64,000 nt of DNA from Streptacidiphilus albus JL83 (GCF_000744705.1 NZ_JQML01000001.1:5838017-5902016), one strand, 5' to 3'. Counted from the first letter of the stretch, positions 25,950 through 34,671 are shown. Program-made: numbers and translations. The notes: generated from the letters alone by a model not told the origin.

Positions 25950-28208
25950 ATGGCCGGTGACGCGCATACCAAGGCCCGAGGAAGCGAGCCCCGGCTCGAC
26001 TCCGTGCTCGACTCCGTGACCGTCCATGCCTCCGGCGCCGTCTGCCGCAGATCCGCCCGGGTCGAACTGCCCGAGGCGGCCGGGGTGGTCGGCGCGGCCG
26101 AGGGGCCGTTCCGGGTCACCTTCACCGGGCTGCCGCTGGTGCTGGACGAGCACAGCCTGCGCGGGCGGGTCCTGGTCGGGCCGCCGAGCATGCGGGTGCT
26201 CGGGGTCCGGCGCTCGGTCCGGGCGGAGCTGCCGGAGCAGGCGGACCTCTCGCCGCTGCGCCACGCCTGCGACCTGGCCGAGGCCGAACTGGAGGCCGCC
26301 CGTGCCGAGCAGGCCGCCTGGTCGACCCAGATCGAGCACATCTCCGCGCTGCGCGCCGTTCCCACGCCGACCCGCCGGGGCGACCCGCCGCGCAGCGCGC
26401 CCACCGAGGCGCTGCTGGAGCTCGCCGACTTCGTCGACGCCCGGCTCGCCGAACTCCAGCAGCAGCTGTTCGTGGCGACGGACGCCCTCGACGAGGCCGA
26501 GCGGCGCGCCGAGTCCGCCCGGCGGCGGCTGGACGAGGCGTCCACTGCGCAGCCGACCGGGCCGGTGCGGACCAGCACCAGCGCCACCCTCACCCTGGCC
26601 TGGGAGCCGGCCGAGCGGGAGACCGTCAGCCCGGAGCCCGGGATCGGCGAGGCCGTGCTGGAGCTGGAGTACTCCGTTCCGGGCGCGACCTGGACCCCGG
26701 CCTACCACCTGCGGCTGACCGGCATCGAGGGCGACGCCCCCGGCGGCAGCCTGGCCATGCGGGCCTCGGTGGCCCAGCGCACCGGGGAGGACTGGACCGG
26801 CGTCCGGCTCGGCCTGTCCACCGCCGACCTCCGGCGGCGCACCGAGCTGCCGGTGCTGTCCTCGCTGCGGATCGGCCGTCGGCAGTCGCGGCCCGCGCCG
26901 CCGCTGTGGCGGGTCCCGCCGGAGGGGCTGCCCACCCTCTTCGCCGGCTACGACGCCTTCGGCCGCCCGGCGGGCGGTGCCGGCCCGGAGGCCGGGCGCG
27001 CGCCGATGCCCGCCGTCCGGCGCGCCCGCATGCTGGCGCGCCCGGGAGGCGGACCGGCGGGCGGCCCGGCCGGCGGTGGGGCGGACGCGTACGGGGCTCC
27101 GGCGCAACCGGTGCCCGGGCCGCCCGGAGCGGCGCCGACCGGGCGGCCCCAGCCGGCCCCGCCCCCAGCGGCACCGGTCGCTCCGTCGGCGTCGGGACCG
27201 TCCCGCAGCGCGGGGGCCCGGGCGCCGATCCCGGTCACCTACACCTCGGCGGTCGCGTCCGCCCTCCCGTCCGGGCCCCCGGCTCCGGGCGCGGCCTTCG
27301 CCGTGGAGGGGCTCCACTCGGACACCCTCCCCGGCAGCGGCGCGGCCCTCCCCGGCGAGGGACTGCGCGACCTCGACCGGCTGGTGCTCGCCGGACCCGA
27401 CGAACCGGCGTCCGCACGCGGCCGGTTGCGTCCCGAGAACGGCGACGGCGCCCCGGCCGGGCCGGTCCCGCTCGGCGCCGTCGCCGAGTCCCGCTCCCGG
27501 GCGGAGGCCGTGGCCCGGCTCGACCTGCCGCCGAACAGCGTCCCGGTCCGGCACTCCGCCGGGTCCTTCGACTACCGCTACGACGCCGCCGCACCGGTCG
27601 ACGTCCCCTCGGACGGCGCCTGGCACTCGGTCCCGGTCCGCGAGTTCCCGGTCGAGCTGGAGGTCGAGCACGTCTGCGTGCCCGCGGTGGACGCCCGCGT
27701 CTACGCCGCCGTCCAGCTCCGCAACAGCAGCGCCAACGCCCTGCTGGAGGGTGCCGCCGAGGTCACCGTCGACGGCGAGTTCCTGCTCGGCACCGCCCTG
27801 CCGACGCTCGCCCCCGGTCAGCGGCGCCGGGTCGGGCTCGGGATCGTGGAGAGCATCCGGGTCGCCCGGCGCACCAGCATGCGCGAGTCCACCGCCGGTC
27901 TGCGGTCCGGGACGACCGTGCTGGACCACGGCATCGAGATCGAGCTCGCCAACCGGCTCGGCCGAGCCGTCACCGTCGAGGTGCGCGAACGCGTCCCGGT
28001 CGGCAACGAGAAGGACATCCGGATCGAGGAGAAACCGGCCTCGCCGCCGTGGACCGCCGTCCCGCCCGAGGAGGACGAGGAGCACCAGCGCGGGCTGCGC
28101 CTGTGGCGGGTCACCCTGCCCGCGCGCTCCGGCATGGTGCTGACCGGCGGCTACGAGATCCGGATCCCGGCGACGAAGGCCGTGTTCGACGGCAACAGGA
28201 GGACCTGA
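25950..28208 (+). CDS. DUF4139/DUF4140 (mucoidy inhibitor A-like) protein, large form
   Basis: A 752-residue cytoplasmic protein. The N-terminal DUF4140 part (about 20-200) has a coiled-coil stretch rich in Glu/Ala/Arg; the DUF4139 part begins at VLELEYSVPGATWTPAYHLRL and contains AQRTGEDWTGVRLGLSTADL, a family hallmark. A low-complexity insertion rich in Gly/Pro/Ala (about 340-430) splits the domain, which resumes at SFDYRYDAAAPVDVPSDG and ends with GYEIRIPA. MuiA-type proteins have been linked to exopolysaccharide phenotypes but have no known biochemical activity. A second family member starts two bases after its stop. Confidence 0.82.
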   Translation: MAGDAHTKARGSEPRLDSVLDSVTVHASGAVCRRSARVELPEAAGVVGAAEGPFRVTFTGLPLVLDEHSLRGRVLVGPPSMRVLGVRRSVRAELPEQADLSPLRHACDLAEAELEAARAEQAAWSTQIEHISALRAVPTPTRRGDPPRSAPTEALLELADFVDARLAELQQQLFVATDALDEAERRAESARRRLDEASTAQPTGPVRTSTSATLTLAWEPAERETVSPEPGIGEAVLELEYSVPGATWTPAYHLRLTGIEGDAPGGSLAMRASVAQRTGEDWTGVRLGLSTADLRRRTELPVLSSLRIGRRQSRPAPPLWRVPPEGLPTLFAGYDAFGRPAGGAGPEAGRAPMPAVRRARMLARPGGGPAGGPAGGGADAYGAPAQPVPGPPGAAPTGRPQPAPPPAAPVAPSASGPSRSAGARAPIPVTYTSAVASALPSGPPAPGAAFAVEGLHSDTLPGSGAALPGEGLRDLDRLVLAGPDEPASARGRLRPENGDGAPAGPVPLGAVAESRSRAEAVARLDLPPNSVPVRHSAGSFDYRYDAAAPVDVPSDGAWHSVPVREFPVELEVEHVCVPAVDARVYAAVQLRNSSANALLEGAAEVTVDGEFLLGTALPTLAPGQRRRVGLGIVESIRVARRTSMRESTAGLRSGTTVLDHGIEIELANRLGRAVTVEVRERVPVGNEKDIRIEEKPASPPWTAVPPEEDEEHQRGLRLWRVTLPARSGMVLTGGYEIRIPATKAVFDGNRRT

Positions 28209-28209
28209 G

Positions 28210-29805
28210 ATGCCGCCCGAGTTGGTGACGCCGCTCCCGGTCGCCGCCGTCACGCTGCTGGAGGACCGCGCCGAGGTCGAGCGCCGGGCCGTGCTCGACC
28301 TCGCGCCCGGCACCCACCGGTTGCGCCTCGGCCCGGTCACCCCGCTCGCCGTCGACCGCTCGCTGCGGGCCGAACTCATCGGCCCCGAAGGGACGGTGAC
28401 ATCCGCCGCCACCGTCCTGGACGCCCGGCTGGTCCGCCACTGGACCCCGCCACCGGTCGGCGACCCCGGGCCCGACGCCTCCGAGCTGCGGCAGCGGGTG
28501 CACCGGCTCGGGGTCCGGCTCCGGGAGGCCGAGGCGCACCGGCTGCGGGCCGTCAGCCGGCTCGCGGTACTGGAGCAACTGCTCGACGAGCTGCGCCGGG
28601 ACATCGGCGAGTCCGTCGGCGCGGGCACCCACGCCTTCGAACGCTGGTCGGGCGAGCTCGACCGGGCCTACGCCGCCCACCGCGACCGCTCCGAGGAACT
28701 GCGGTTGGTCACCGTGCGGTTGACCGAGCTCCGCAGCGAGCTGTGGCAGGCCGAGGCCGCCCGCGACCGGGCCGAGGAACCGCCGCCGGTGCTCACCGCC
28801 CATGTCGAGGTGGTGATCGAGGCCAGGACGCCGCTCGCGGCGGCCGACCTCCGGCTGCGGCACCTCGTCCCCTGCGCCCTCTGGCGCCCCGCCTACCGCG
28901 CCACCCTTCTCGACGACTCCGAGCTGCGACTGGAGTCCGACGCCATCGTCTGGCAGCGCACCGGCGAGGACTGGACCGAGGCCCGGCTCTCCTTCTCCAC
29001 CGCCCGCTCGACCCAGGCCGCCGAACCGCCGAAGCTGCGGGAGGACGTCCTGCTGCTGGTCGACCGGACGCCGGAGGAGCGCCGCACCATCGAGGTCGAC
29101 CTGCGGGAGGTTGAGATCCAGACCCTCGGACCCGGCGACAGCACCACCGACCTCGACGCCGCGCTCACCCTCCCCGGGGTGGACGACGGCGGTGAGGCCC
29201 GGCTGCTGCCCGCCCCGGCCCCGGTGACGGTGCGCAGCGACGGCCGCCCGCAGCGGGTGCACCTCACCGACGCCCGGCTCCCGGTCCGCACCGAGTACGC
29301 CTGCGCGCCGGAGCTGTCGCCGCTGGTCTCCCAGCTGGCCCGGTTCCGCAACGGCACCGGCCAGGTCCTGCTGTCCGGACCGGTGGACCTGGTCCGCGCC
29401 AGCGGCTTCGTCGGCCGGGGCGAACTCCGGTTCACCGCCGTGGACGCGGAGGCCGAGCTGTCCTTCGGCAGCGAGGACACCTTCCGGGTGGTCCGCAGCG
29501 TCCAGGAGACCCGCGACACCGGCGGCCTCAGCGGACGCACCGTCATCTCCCGCACGGTACTGCTCAATGTCTCCCGCTTCGCCCCGCCCGGCTCGGCCCC
29601 GGCCACCATCGTGCTCCGCGAACGGATCCCGGTCTCCGAGCTCGCCGCCGTGGAGGTCCAGCTGGTCAAGGAGCAGTGCGACCCGCCCCCGGCCGAGCTC
29701 GACGCCGACGGCATCCTCCGCTACGACCTCACCCTCGCCCCCGACGCCCGCCGCACCCTCAGCCTCGCCTACGAGCTCACCGCCGCCCGCGCCGTGGCCC
29801 TCTGA
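28210..29805 (+). CDS. DUF4139 protein, small form
   Basis: A 531-residue relative of the preceding protein, without its Gly/Pro-rich insertion. It opens with VAAVTLLEDRAEVERRAVLDL, has an Arg/Glu-rich coiled coil (about 90-190), then LWRPAYRATLLDDSELRLES and WQRTGEDWTEARLSFSTARS, matching the hallmark of the larger neighbour. It ends LAYELTAARAVAL, equivalent to the GYEIR end of the other. The ATG lies two bases after the upstream stop with AGGAGGACC as ribosome binding site inside the upstream gene, so the pair is cotranscribed and probably forms a complex. Confidence 0.82.
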   Translation: MPPELVTPLPVAAVTLLEDRAEVERRAVLDLAPGTHRLRLGPVTPLAVDRSLRAELIGPEGTVTSAATVLDARLVRHWTPPPVGDPGPDASELRQRVHRLGVRLREAEAHRLRAVSRLAVLEQLLDELRRDIGESVGAGTHAFERWSGELDRAYAAHRDRSEELRLVTVRLTELRSELWQAEAARDRAEEPPPVLTAHVEVVIEARTPLAAADLRLRHLVPCALWRPAYRATLLDDSELRLESDAIVWQRTGEDWTEARLSFSTARSTQAAEPPKLREDVLLLVDRTPEERRTIEVDLREVEIQTLGPGDSTTDLDAALTLPGVDDGGEARLLPAPAPVTVRSDGRPQRVHLTDARLPVRTEYACAPELSPLVSQLARFRNGTGQVLLSGPVDLVRASGFVGRGELRFTAVDAEAELSFGSEDTFRVVRSVQETRDTGGLSGRTVISRTVLLNVSRFAPPGSAPATIVLRERIPVSELAAVEVQLVKEQCDPPPAELDADGILRYDLTLAPDARRTLSLAYELTAARAVAL

Positions 29806-29838
29806 GGCCACGCCCCGCGCTCCGACGCACGCAGAAAT

Positions 29839-29859
29839 CCCCTCGGGCTGTCCCGGGGG
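29839..29859 (+). terminator. Candidate terminator after the DUF4139 pair
   Basis: CCCC-T-CGGG, loop CTGT, then CCCG-GGGG gives an eight-pair stem with one bulged base between the DUF4139 stop and the methyltransferase start. Confidence 0.45.
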
Positions 29860-29878
29860 CGCGACCTACGCTGACGGC

Positions 29879-30655
29879 ATGACGGGAACTCACAATGACT
29901 TGATCCGAGCACAGTTCGGGGTCCGGGCCGCGACCTTCACCGACGCCGGCTTCGCCGCGCGCGGGTCGGACTGGATCCTGGAACGGCTCGCTCCTGCGGC
30001 TGACGAGCAGGTGCTGGATGTGGCCGCCGGCGCCGCCCACCTGGGGCGTGCGCTGGCATCCCGGGTGAACCATGTCAGCGCCCTCGACCCGACCCCGGCG
30101 ATGCTTGAGCAGGGACAGCGGCTCGCGGCCGCAGGCGGCCTGCGCAATCTCACCTTCACCGTCGGCGACGCGGCCGGACTGCCCTATCTGGACGGCCAGT
30201 TCGACCTGGTGGTGTGCCGACTGGCGCTGCATCGGGTGGCCGATCCGGCGACGATGGTGCGGGAGATGGTCCGGGTGACGCGTCAGGGCGGCCGGATCGG
30301 ACTCGTCGACATGATCGCCGAGGCGGACCGGGCGTCGGCCGAGGAGGCTGACCGACTGGAACGCCTGCGCGATCCGAGCCACAACCGGACCCTGCCGCTC
30401 GCCGAGGTGCAGGGCCTGCTCGTGGCGGCCGGCGCCGCCCTGGCCTCGACCGCCCTCCGCGACGAGGATCTCGACCTGGAGGACTGGCTGGCGCGCAGCA
30501 GGACCCCGGACCGGGTGAGCGCCCAGATCCGGGCACGGTTCGAGGAGGAACTCGCCGGCGGCTCGGCGACCGGCCTGCGCCCGGTGCGCGGCGCTGACGG
30601 CGCCCTCAGGTTCACCCACACCTGGGCCGTCGTGACGGGCAGCCCGCGCGGCTGA
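29879..30655 (+). CDS. Class I SAM-dependent methyltransferase
   Basis: A 258-residue methyltransferase of the Methyltransf_11/UbiE-like type. SAM motif I is VLDVAAGAAHLGRALA near residue 44, acidic motif II is HVSALDPTPAMLEQG, and the post motif is LPYLDGQFDLVVCRLALHRVAD. The canonical GGGTG of motif I reads AGAAH. Substrate unknown; YcgJ-like proteins of this kind act on small molecules. ATG at 29879. Confidence 0.86.
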   Translation: MTGTHNDLIRAQFGVRAATFTDAGFAARGSDWILERLAPAADEQVLDVAAGAAHLGRALASRVNHVSALDPTPAMLEQGQRLAAAGGLRNLTFTVGDAAGLPYLDGQFDLVVCRLALHRVADPATMVREMVRVTRQGGRIGLVDMIAEADRASAEEADRLERLRDPSHNRTLPLAEVQGLLVAAGAALASTALRDEDLDLEDWLARSRTPDRVSAQIRARFEEELAGGSATGLRPVRGADGALRFTHTWAVVTGSPRG

Positions 30656-30670
30656 GGAGGGGGTGGGCCC

Positions 30671-30719
30671 GGCCGGGCCGGACGCCGCGCCAGGACGGCG
30701 TCAGTCGTCCAGCCCGGCC
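30671..30719 (+). terminator. Nested terminator hairpin after the methyltransferase
   Basis: GGCCGGGC (30671-30678) pairs with GCCCGGCC (30712-30719) and encloses GACGCCG (30681-30687) pairing with CGGCGTC (30696-30702). Confidence 0.55.
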
Positions 30720-30748
30720 CGCCCGGGTGGCACCGTGTGACATCCCCA

Positions 30749-30862
30749 TGGTGCCGTGTGATGCCAAGGTGAACTCAAGTAGAGCCATCATTGACCTGCT
30801 CTGATGCCAATGGGAGCCAATAGTGCTTGCGATGGAGCCAGTGTGGTGCCACTCTAGAGCCA
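30749..30862 (+). promoter_or_regulatory. Phased direct-repeat array upstream of the DrrAB-type exporter
   Basis: Eight copies of an octamer close to T(G/A)(G/A)(T/A)GCCA occur on one strand in 114 bp. Their GCC(A/G) cores begin at 30753, 30763, 30784, 30806, 30816, 30837, 30848 and 30859, so steps are 10, 21, 22, 10, 21, 11 and 11 bases: always one or two helical turns. Degenerate copies (TGAACTCA, TGACCTGC, TAGTGCTT) fill most gaps. The array ends 70 bases before the ATPase start. The spacing recalls heptamer arrays of SARP/BTAD activators or head-to-tail binders such as BldC; the recognised word differs from those I know. Confidence 0.7.
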
Positions 30863-30932
30863 TCGAGCTCACCGCCTGCGGAGAGATCACCGCCCGCGGC
30901 CGCTGAGCCGCAGCCCTTGAGGAGCACTCATC

Positions 30933-31949
30933 ATGACCGACCTGGCCATCGCGGCGAACGGGTTGCGCAAGTCCTACGGCGACAAGGTCGTGCTCGACGG
31001 CATCGACCTGGCCGTGCCCGAAGGAACGGTCTTCGCCCTGCTCGGGCCGAACGGGGCCGGCAAGACCACCGTCGTGAAGATCCTCTCCACCCTCATCTCC
31101 GCCGACGGCGGTCGGGCCCGGGTCGCGGGCCACGACCTGGCCGCCGATCCTTCCCCAGGCTCTTCGAGCAGGGGAGGCCCCATGGCGGTGCGCGCCGCGA
31201 TCGGCGTCACCGGGCAGTTCTCCGCCGTGGACGGGCTGATCACCGGCGAGGAGAACATGCTGCTGATGGCGGACCTGCACCACCTGCCCCGGCGCGAGGG
31301 ACGGCGGGTCGCCGCCGACCTGCTGGAGCGCTTCGACCTGGTCGAGGCCGCGAAGAAGCCCGCCTCCACCTACTCCGGCGGCATGAAGCGCCGACTGGAC
31401 CTCGCCATGACCCTGGTCGGCAACCCCCGGATCATCTTCCTCGACGAACCGACCACCGGCCTGGACCCCCGCAGCCGCCACAACATGTGGCAGATCATCC
31501 GCGAACTGGTCTCCGACGGCGTCACCGTCTTCCTCACCACCCAGTACCTCGAAGAGGCCGACCAGCTCGCCGACCGCATCGCCGTCCTCCATGACGGCAC
31601 GATCGCCGCCCAGGGCACCGCCGACGAGTTGAAGCGACTCGTCCCCGGCGGACACGTCCGGCTCCGCTTCACCGACCCCACCGCCTACCGCGACGCCGTC
31701 TCCGCGTTCCCCGACGCCACCCGCGACGACCAGGCACTGGCCCTGCAACTCCCCAGCGACGGCAGCCAGCGCGACCTGCGCACCGTCCTGGACCGGCTGG
31801 ACTCCACCGGCACCGAGGCCGCCGAACTCACCGTGCACACCCCCGACCTCGACGACGTCTTCTTCGCCCTCACCGGCAGCACCGACATCCCCAACCAGGC
31901 CACCCGACCGGCCACCCGGCCCGCCCAGTCCAAGGAGAACGTCCGATGA
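30933..31949 (+). CDS. DrrA-type ABC transporter ATP-binding protein
   Basis: A 338-residue ATPase of the daunorubicin-resistance exporter type. Walker A is GPNGAGKTT (about 39-47), signature YSGGMKRRLDLA, Walker B IIFLDEPTTGLD and the H-loop reads TTQYLEEADQLADR with Gln in place of His, as in DrrA. The C-terminal domain ends with the VHTPDLDDVFFALTG element typical of DrrA proteins. Between AGHDLAADP and AVRAAIGVTGQ there is an extra SPGSSSRGGPM (residues 74-84) encoded by a palindromic DNA element. Cotranslated with the permease gene (ATGA overlap). GAGGAG precedes the ATG. Confidence 0.92.
   Translation: MTDLAIAANGLRKSYGDKVVLDGIDLAVPEGTVFALLGPNGAGKTTVVKILSTLISADGGRARVAGHDLAADPSPGSSSRGGPMAVRAAIGVTGQFSAVDGLITGEENMLLMADLHHLPRREGRRVAADLLERFDLVEAAKKPASTYSGGMKRRLDLAMTLVGNPRIIFLDEPTTGLDPRSRHNMWQIIRELVSDGVTVFLTTQYLEEADQLADRIAVLHDGTIAAQGTADELKRLVPGGHVRLRFTDPTAYRDAVSAFPDATRDDQALALQLPSDGSQRDLRTVLDRLDSTGTEAAELTVHTPDLDDVFFALTGSTDIPNQATRPATRPAQSKENVR
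31152..31184 (+). mobile_element. Short palindromic insertion (33 nt) in frame inside the ATPase gene
   Basis: The extra 11 codons consist of the imperfect palindrome TCCCC-AG-GCTC-TTC-GAGC-A-GGGGA (31152-31175) plus GGCCCCATG. DrrA-type proteins usually run straight from AGHD..DP to AVRAAIG, so the element looks inserted. It resembles the GC-rich hairpin repeats scattered through Streptomyces genomes (from memory). The length, a multiple of three, keeps the frame open. Confidence 0.5.
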
Positions 31950-32731
31950 GCGCCCTGTCCCTCGCCGCCCGCGACTCGTCCACCATGCTGCGGCGCAACC
32001 TCCTGCACGCCCGGCGCTACCCCTCCCTCACCCTGAACCTGCTGCTCACCCCGGTCATGCTGCTGCTGCTCTTCGTCTACATCTTCGGCAACTCGATGAG
32101 TGCGGGCATCGGCGGCGGGGGCCGGGCCGGCTACATCACCTACATCGTCCCCGGCCTGCTGCTGATGACCATCGGCAGCACCGTGGTCGGGACCGCGGTC
32201 TCGGTCTCCAACGACATGACCGAGGGCATCATCGCCCGCTTCCGCACCATGGCCATCCACCGCCCCTCGGTCCTGGTCGGGCACGTCGCGGGCAGCGTCC
32301 TCCAGTCGATCGTCAGCGTGGTCCTGGTCGGCGCCGTCGGCGTGGCCATCGGCTTCCGCTCCCCCCACGCCGGCCTGCTGCACTGGCTCGCCGCCTTCGG
32401 ACTGCTCGTCCTGTTCGCCCTGGCCCTGACCTGGATCGCCGTGGGCATGGGCCTGATCAGCCCCAACGCCGAGGCCGCCAGCAACAACGCGATGCCGCTG
32501 GTCCTGCTCCCGCTCTTCTCCAGCGCCTTCGTCCCGGTCCACACCATGCCCGGCTGGTTCCAGCCGGTCGCCCGCTACCAGCCCTTCACCCCCACCATCG
32601 AGACCCTCCGCGGTCTGCTCCTCGGCACCCACATCGGCAACGACGGCTGGCTCGCCGTCGCCTGGTGCGTCGCCCTCACTGCACTCGGCTACTTCTGGGC
32701 GACCTCGAAGTTCAACAGCGACCAGAAGTAG
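31946..32731 (+). CDS. DrrB-type ABC-2 transporter permease
   Basis: A 261-residue permease with six predicted TM helices, partner of the preceding ATPase. N-terminal RRNLLHARRYPSLTLNLLLTPVM is the cytoplasmic coupling region; GTAVSVSNDMTEGIIARFRTMAI is the conserved loop of DrrB proteins, and AFVPVHTMPGWFQPVARYQPFTP the ABC-2 signature near the C-terminus. It starts with ATG overlapping the upstream TGA by four bases. Likely exports a hydrophobic drug or lipid; substrate unknown. Confidence 0.92.
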   Translation: MSALSLAARDSSTMLRRNLLHARRYPSLTLNLLLTPVMLLLLFVYIFGNSMSAGIGGGGRAGYITYIVPGLLLMTIGSTVVGTAVSVSNDMTEGIIARFRTMAIHRPSVLVGHVAGSVLQSIVSVVLVGAVGVAIGFRSPHAGLLHWLAAFGLLVLFALALTWIAVGMGLISPNAEAASNNAMPLVLLPLFSSAFVPVHTMPGWFQPVARYQPFTPTIETLRGLLLGTHIGNDGWLAVAWCVALTALGYFWATSKFNSDQK

Positions 32732-32759
32732 TGGCCGCGACCGAACCGCAGGAACACCG

Positions 32760-32796
32760 GACGGCAGGGCCCTCGGATCACGAGAGCCCTGCCGTC
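32760..32796. terminator. Bidirectional terminator between DrrB and the NRAMP gene
   Basis: GACGGCAGGGC (32760-32770) pairs with GCCCTGCCGTC (32786-32796); inside, CTCG pairs with CGAG around loop GATCA with one mismatch. It lies between convergent genes. Confidence 0.88.
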
Positions 32797-32828
32797 GTCG
32801 CGCAGGCCGACCGTCCGGGCCGGGCAGG

Positions 32829-34502
32829 TCAGCCGGCGGAGCCGGAGATCGCCAGCTGGACCAGACGGATGATCACCAGGATGGTGGAGAGCAGCAGGTA
32901 GGAGCGCAGGACGCCCATGCCGATGCGGTGGCCGGTGGAGAAGACCGGGCGGGTGAGGGTGTCGAGCGGCGGCATCCGCCAGTCGTCGCGGCCGGTGCGG
33001 TCGACGGGCTCGACCGCCTTTCCGCGCTGGAGCCAGAGCCGGGCGGCGGCGTAGAGGATGCCGAGGACGCCGGAGGCGGCGAGGATGTCGAGGATCGCGC
33101 CGGCGCTGATGTTCGGGTAGATCACCGAGGCGGTGAGGATCAGCGAGAGCACCACCAGGATGCCGACGACCAGAGTGGTGAACGCGTTGGTGCCACGGCG
33201 GTTGGTCCAGGGGCCGAGGACCTCGCGGTCGTTGCAGAGCATGAGCAGGTAGACCGAGGCGGAGGGCAGCAGTACCCCGGCCAGGGCCTGGACGCCCATG
33301 GTCAGCAGCCCCAGCGGCGACCCCGGGATGAGCACGATCACGGCCGCCACCAGCACCAGGCCGGCGTAGACGGCGTAGAAGCCCTTGGCGCCCTCGACCC
33401 CCCGGTGCAGCGAGTGCTTGATGCCGAAGACGTCGCCGATGGCGTAGGCGGTGGAGAGCGAGACGGCGAAGGCGCCGATGATCGAGGCGTCCAGCAGCGC
33501 GATGGCGAACAGCACCCCGGCGATCTTCCCGGCGTGGGCGGCGACGCCGTGGGCCAGCCCGGACGCGTCGGTGAAGTTGCCGAAGCCGCTGGTCCCGGCG
33601 AAGGCGGCGGTGGAGATGCCCATCACCGCGGCGGCGCCGACGACCACGATGGCTATGCCGATCCAGAGGTCGGCCTTCTCGTAGTTCATGAAGCGCGGGG
33701 TGATCCGCTTGTCGATGACGTAGGACTGCTGGAAGAAGAGCTGCCAGGGCGCGACGGTGGTGCCCACGATGCCGATGACCAGCAGCATCACCGTGGCCAA
33801 CTGGCCGCTGCCGCCCGGCAGGTCGGGCGTGACGAAGGAGTGCGCCATCTGCGAGCCGGCCGGGTGGATCATGAAGTAGAGCGGGATCAGCAGCAGCGAG
33901 CCGAAGCACAGGGCCATGGCTATCCGCTCGAACCGCTTGAAGGAGCCGGTGAAGGCCGAGGAGATGATGATCGCCGCCGCGAGCAGCACCGAGGGGATCT
34001 TCGGCAGCCCGAGGTAGCCGGTGGCGAGGGTGATCCCGATGAACTCGGTGACCAGCGTCAGGGCGTTGAGCAGCAGCAGGTCGATGACCGAGAAGGCGCC
34101 CCAGAACTTGCCGAAGCGGGCGAAGATCAGCCGGGCGTGGCCGACGCCGGTGACCGCGCCGAGCCGCAGCACCATCTCCTGGTTCACGTACAGCACCGGC
34201 ACCAGCAGCAGCAGCGTCCACATCAGGTGGGTGCCGTAGTTCTGCCCGGCCTGGCCGTAGGTGGCGAAGGCGCCCGCGTCGTTGTCGCCGACCATCACGA
34301 TCAGGCCGGGGCCGACGATCGCCAGCAGCGTCTTGATCTTGGCCGACAGGCCGCGCGGTGCGTGGTCGTCGAGGCGGATGGTGCCGAAGGCGCCGTGGAT
34401 GTCGCCGAGGTGGGCCTCGTCCAGCACGGCGGAGCGGACCTGGCCGGTGGGGTTGATCGTGCCGGTGGAGCTGATGGGCGTGGTCAGGGTTGCATCGGTC
34501 AT
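32829..34502 (-). CDS. NRAMP-family divalent metal transporter, probably Mg2+ type
   Basis: A 557-residue, roughly 11-TM SLC11/NRAMP protein with a 55-residue N-terminal extension. TM1 reads GPGLIVMVGDNDAGAFATYG: the DPGN metal motif of Mn2+/Fe2+ NRAMPs is D75-A-G-A78. TM6 reads IVGTTVAPWQLFFQQS: the conserved metal-binding Met of MPH is A251, followed by PW. TM3 keeps TEFIG. Loss of the soft-ligand Met is a known feature of NRAMP-related Mg2+ transporters (NRMTs). The leader carries an M-box riboswitch, which senses Mg2+, so Mg2+ import is the best inference. ATG 34502 follows GGGAGG. Confidence 0.88.
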   Translation of the reverse strand: MTDATLTTPISSTGTINPTGQVRSAVLDEAHLGDIHGAFGTIRLDDHAPRGLSAKIKTLLAIVGPGLIVMVGDNDAGAFATYGQAGQNYGTHLMWTLLLLVPVLYVNQEMVLRLGAVTGVGHARLIFARFGKFWGAFSVIDLLLLNALTLVTEFIGITLATGYLGLPKIPSVLLAAAIIISSAFTGSFKRFERIAMALCFGSLLLIPLYFMIHPAGSQMAHSFVTPDLPGGSGQLATVMLLVIGIVGTTVAPWQLFFQQSYVIDKRITPRFMNYEKADLWIGIAIVVVGAAAVMGISTAAFAGTSGFGNFTDASGLAHGVAAHAGKIAGVLFAIALLDASIIGAFAVSLSTAYAIGDVFGIKHSLHRGVEGAKGFYAVYAGLVLVAAVIVLIPGSPLGLLTMGVQALAGVLLPSASVYLLMLCNDREVLGPWTNRRGTNAFTTLVVGILVVLSLILTASVIYPNISAGAILDILAASGVLGILYAAARLWLQRGKAVEPVDRTGRDDWRMPPLDTLTRPVFSTGHRIGMGVLRSYLLLSTILVIIRLVQLAISGSAG

Positions 34503-34515
34503 GACAGGCCTCCCG

Positions 34516-34532
34516 GCCCCCGGAAAGGGGGC
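34516..34532 (-). promoter_or_regulatory. Hairpin next to the NRAMP ribosome binding site
   Basis: On the minus strand GCCCCC-TTTCC-GGGGGC forms a perfect 6-bp stem ending two bases before the GGGAGG ribosome binding site of the NRAMP gene. It could hide or expose that site as part of the riboswitch expression platform. Confidence 0.4.
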
Positions 34533-34671
34533 GGTACGGGACACAGGGCAGCCATCGGTCCCCGCACACGGGCATGGGCGCATGGGCAGGAGCAGGACGC
34601 CGACGAGTCGTCACGAGGCGGATCGGGCCACGGGGGTGACGCTGTGGAGGTCGGTGTCCGGTGAGGGGTGG

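Noticed and set aside
25911..28628. A 905-codon antisense open frame across the DUF4139 genes
   Set aside because: Low-complexity Arg/Gly/Asp composition and no motifs; the opposite strand encodes recognisable family proteins.
34503..34583. Upstream in-frame start for the NRAMP protein at 34583
   Set aside because: The extra 27 residues are Pro/Cys/Gly-rich shadow, and the ATG at 34502 has a good ribosome binding site.
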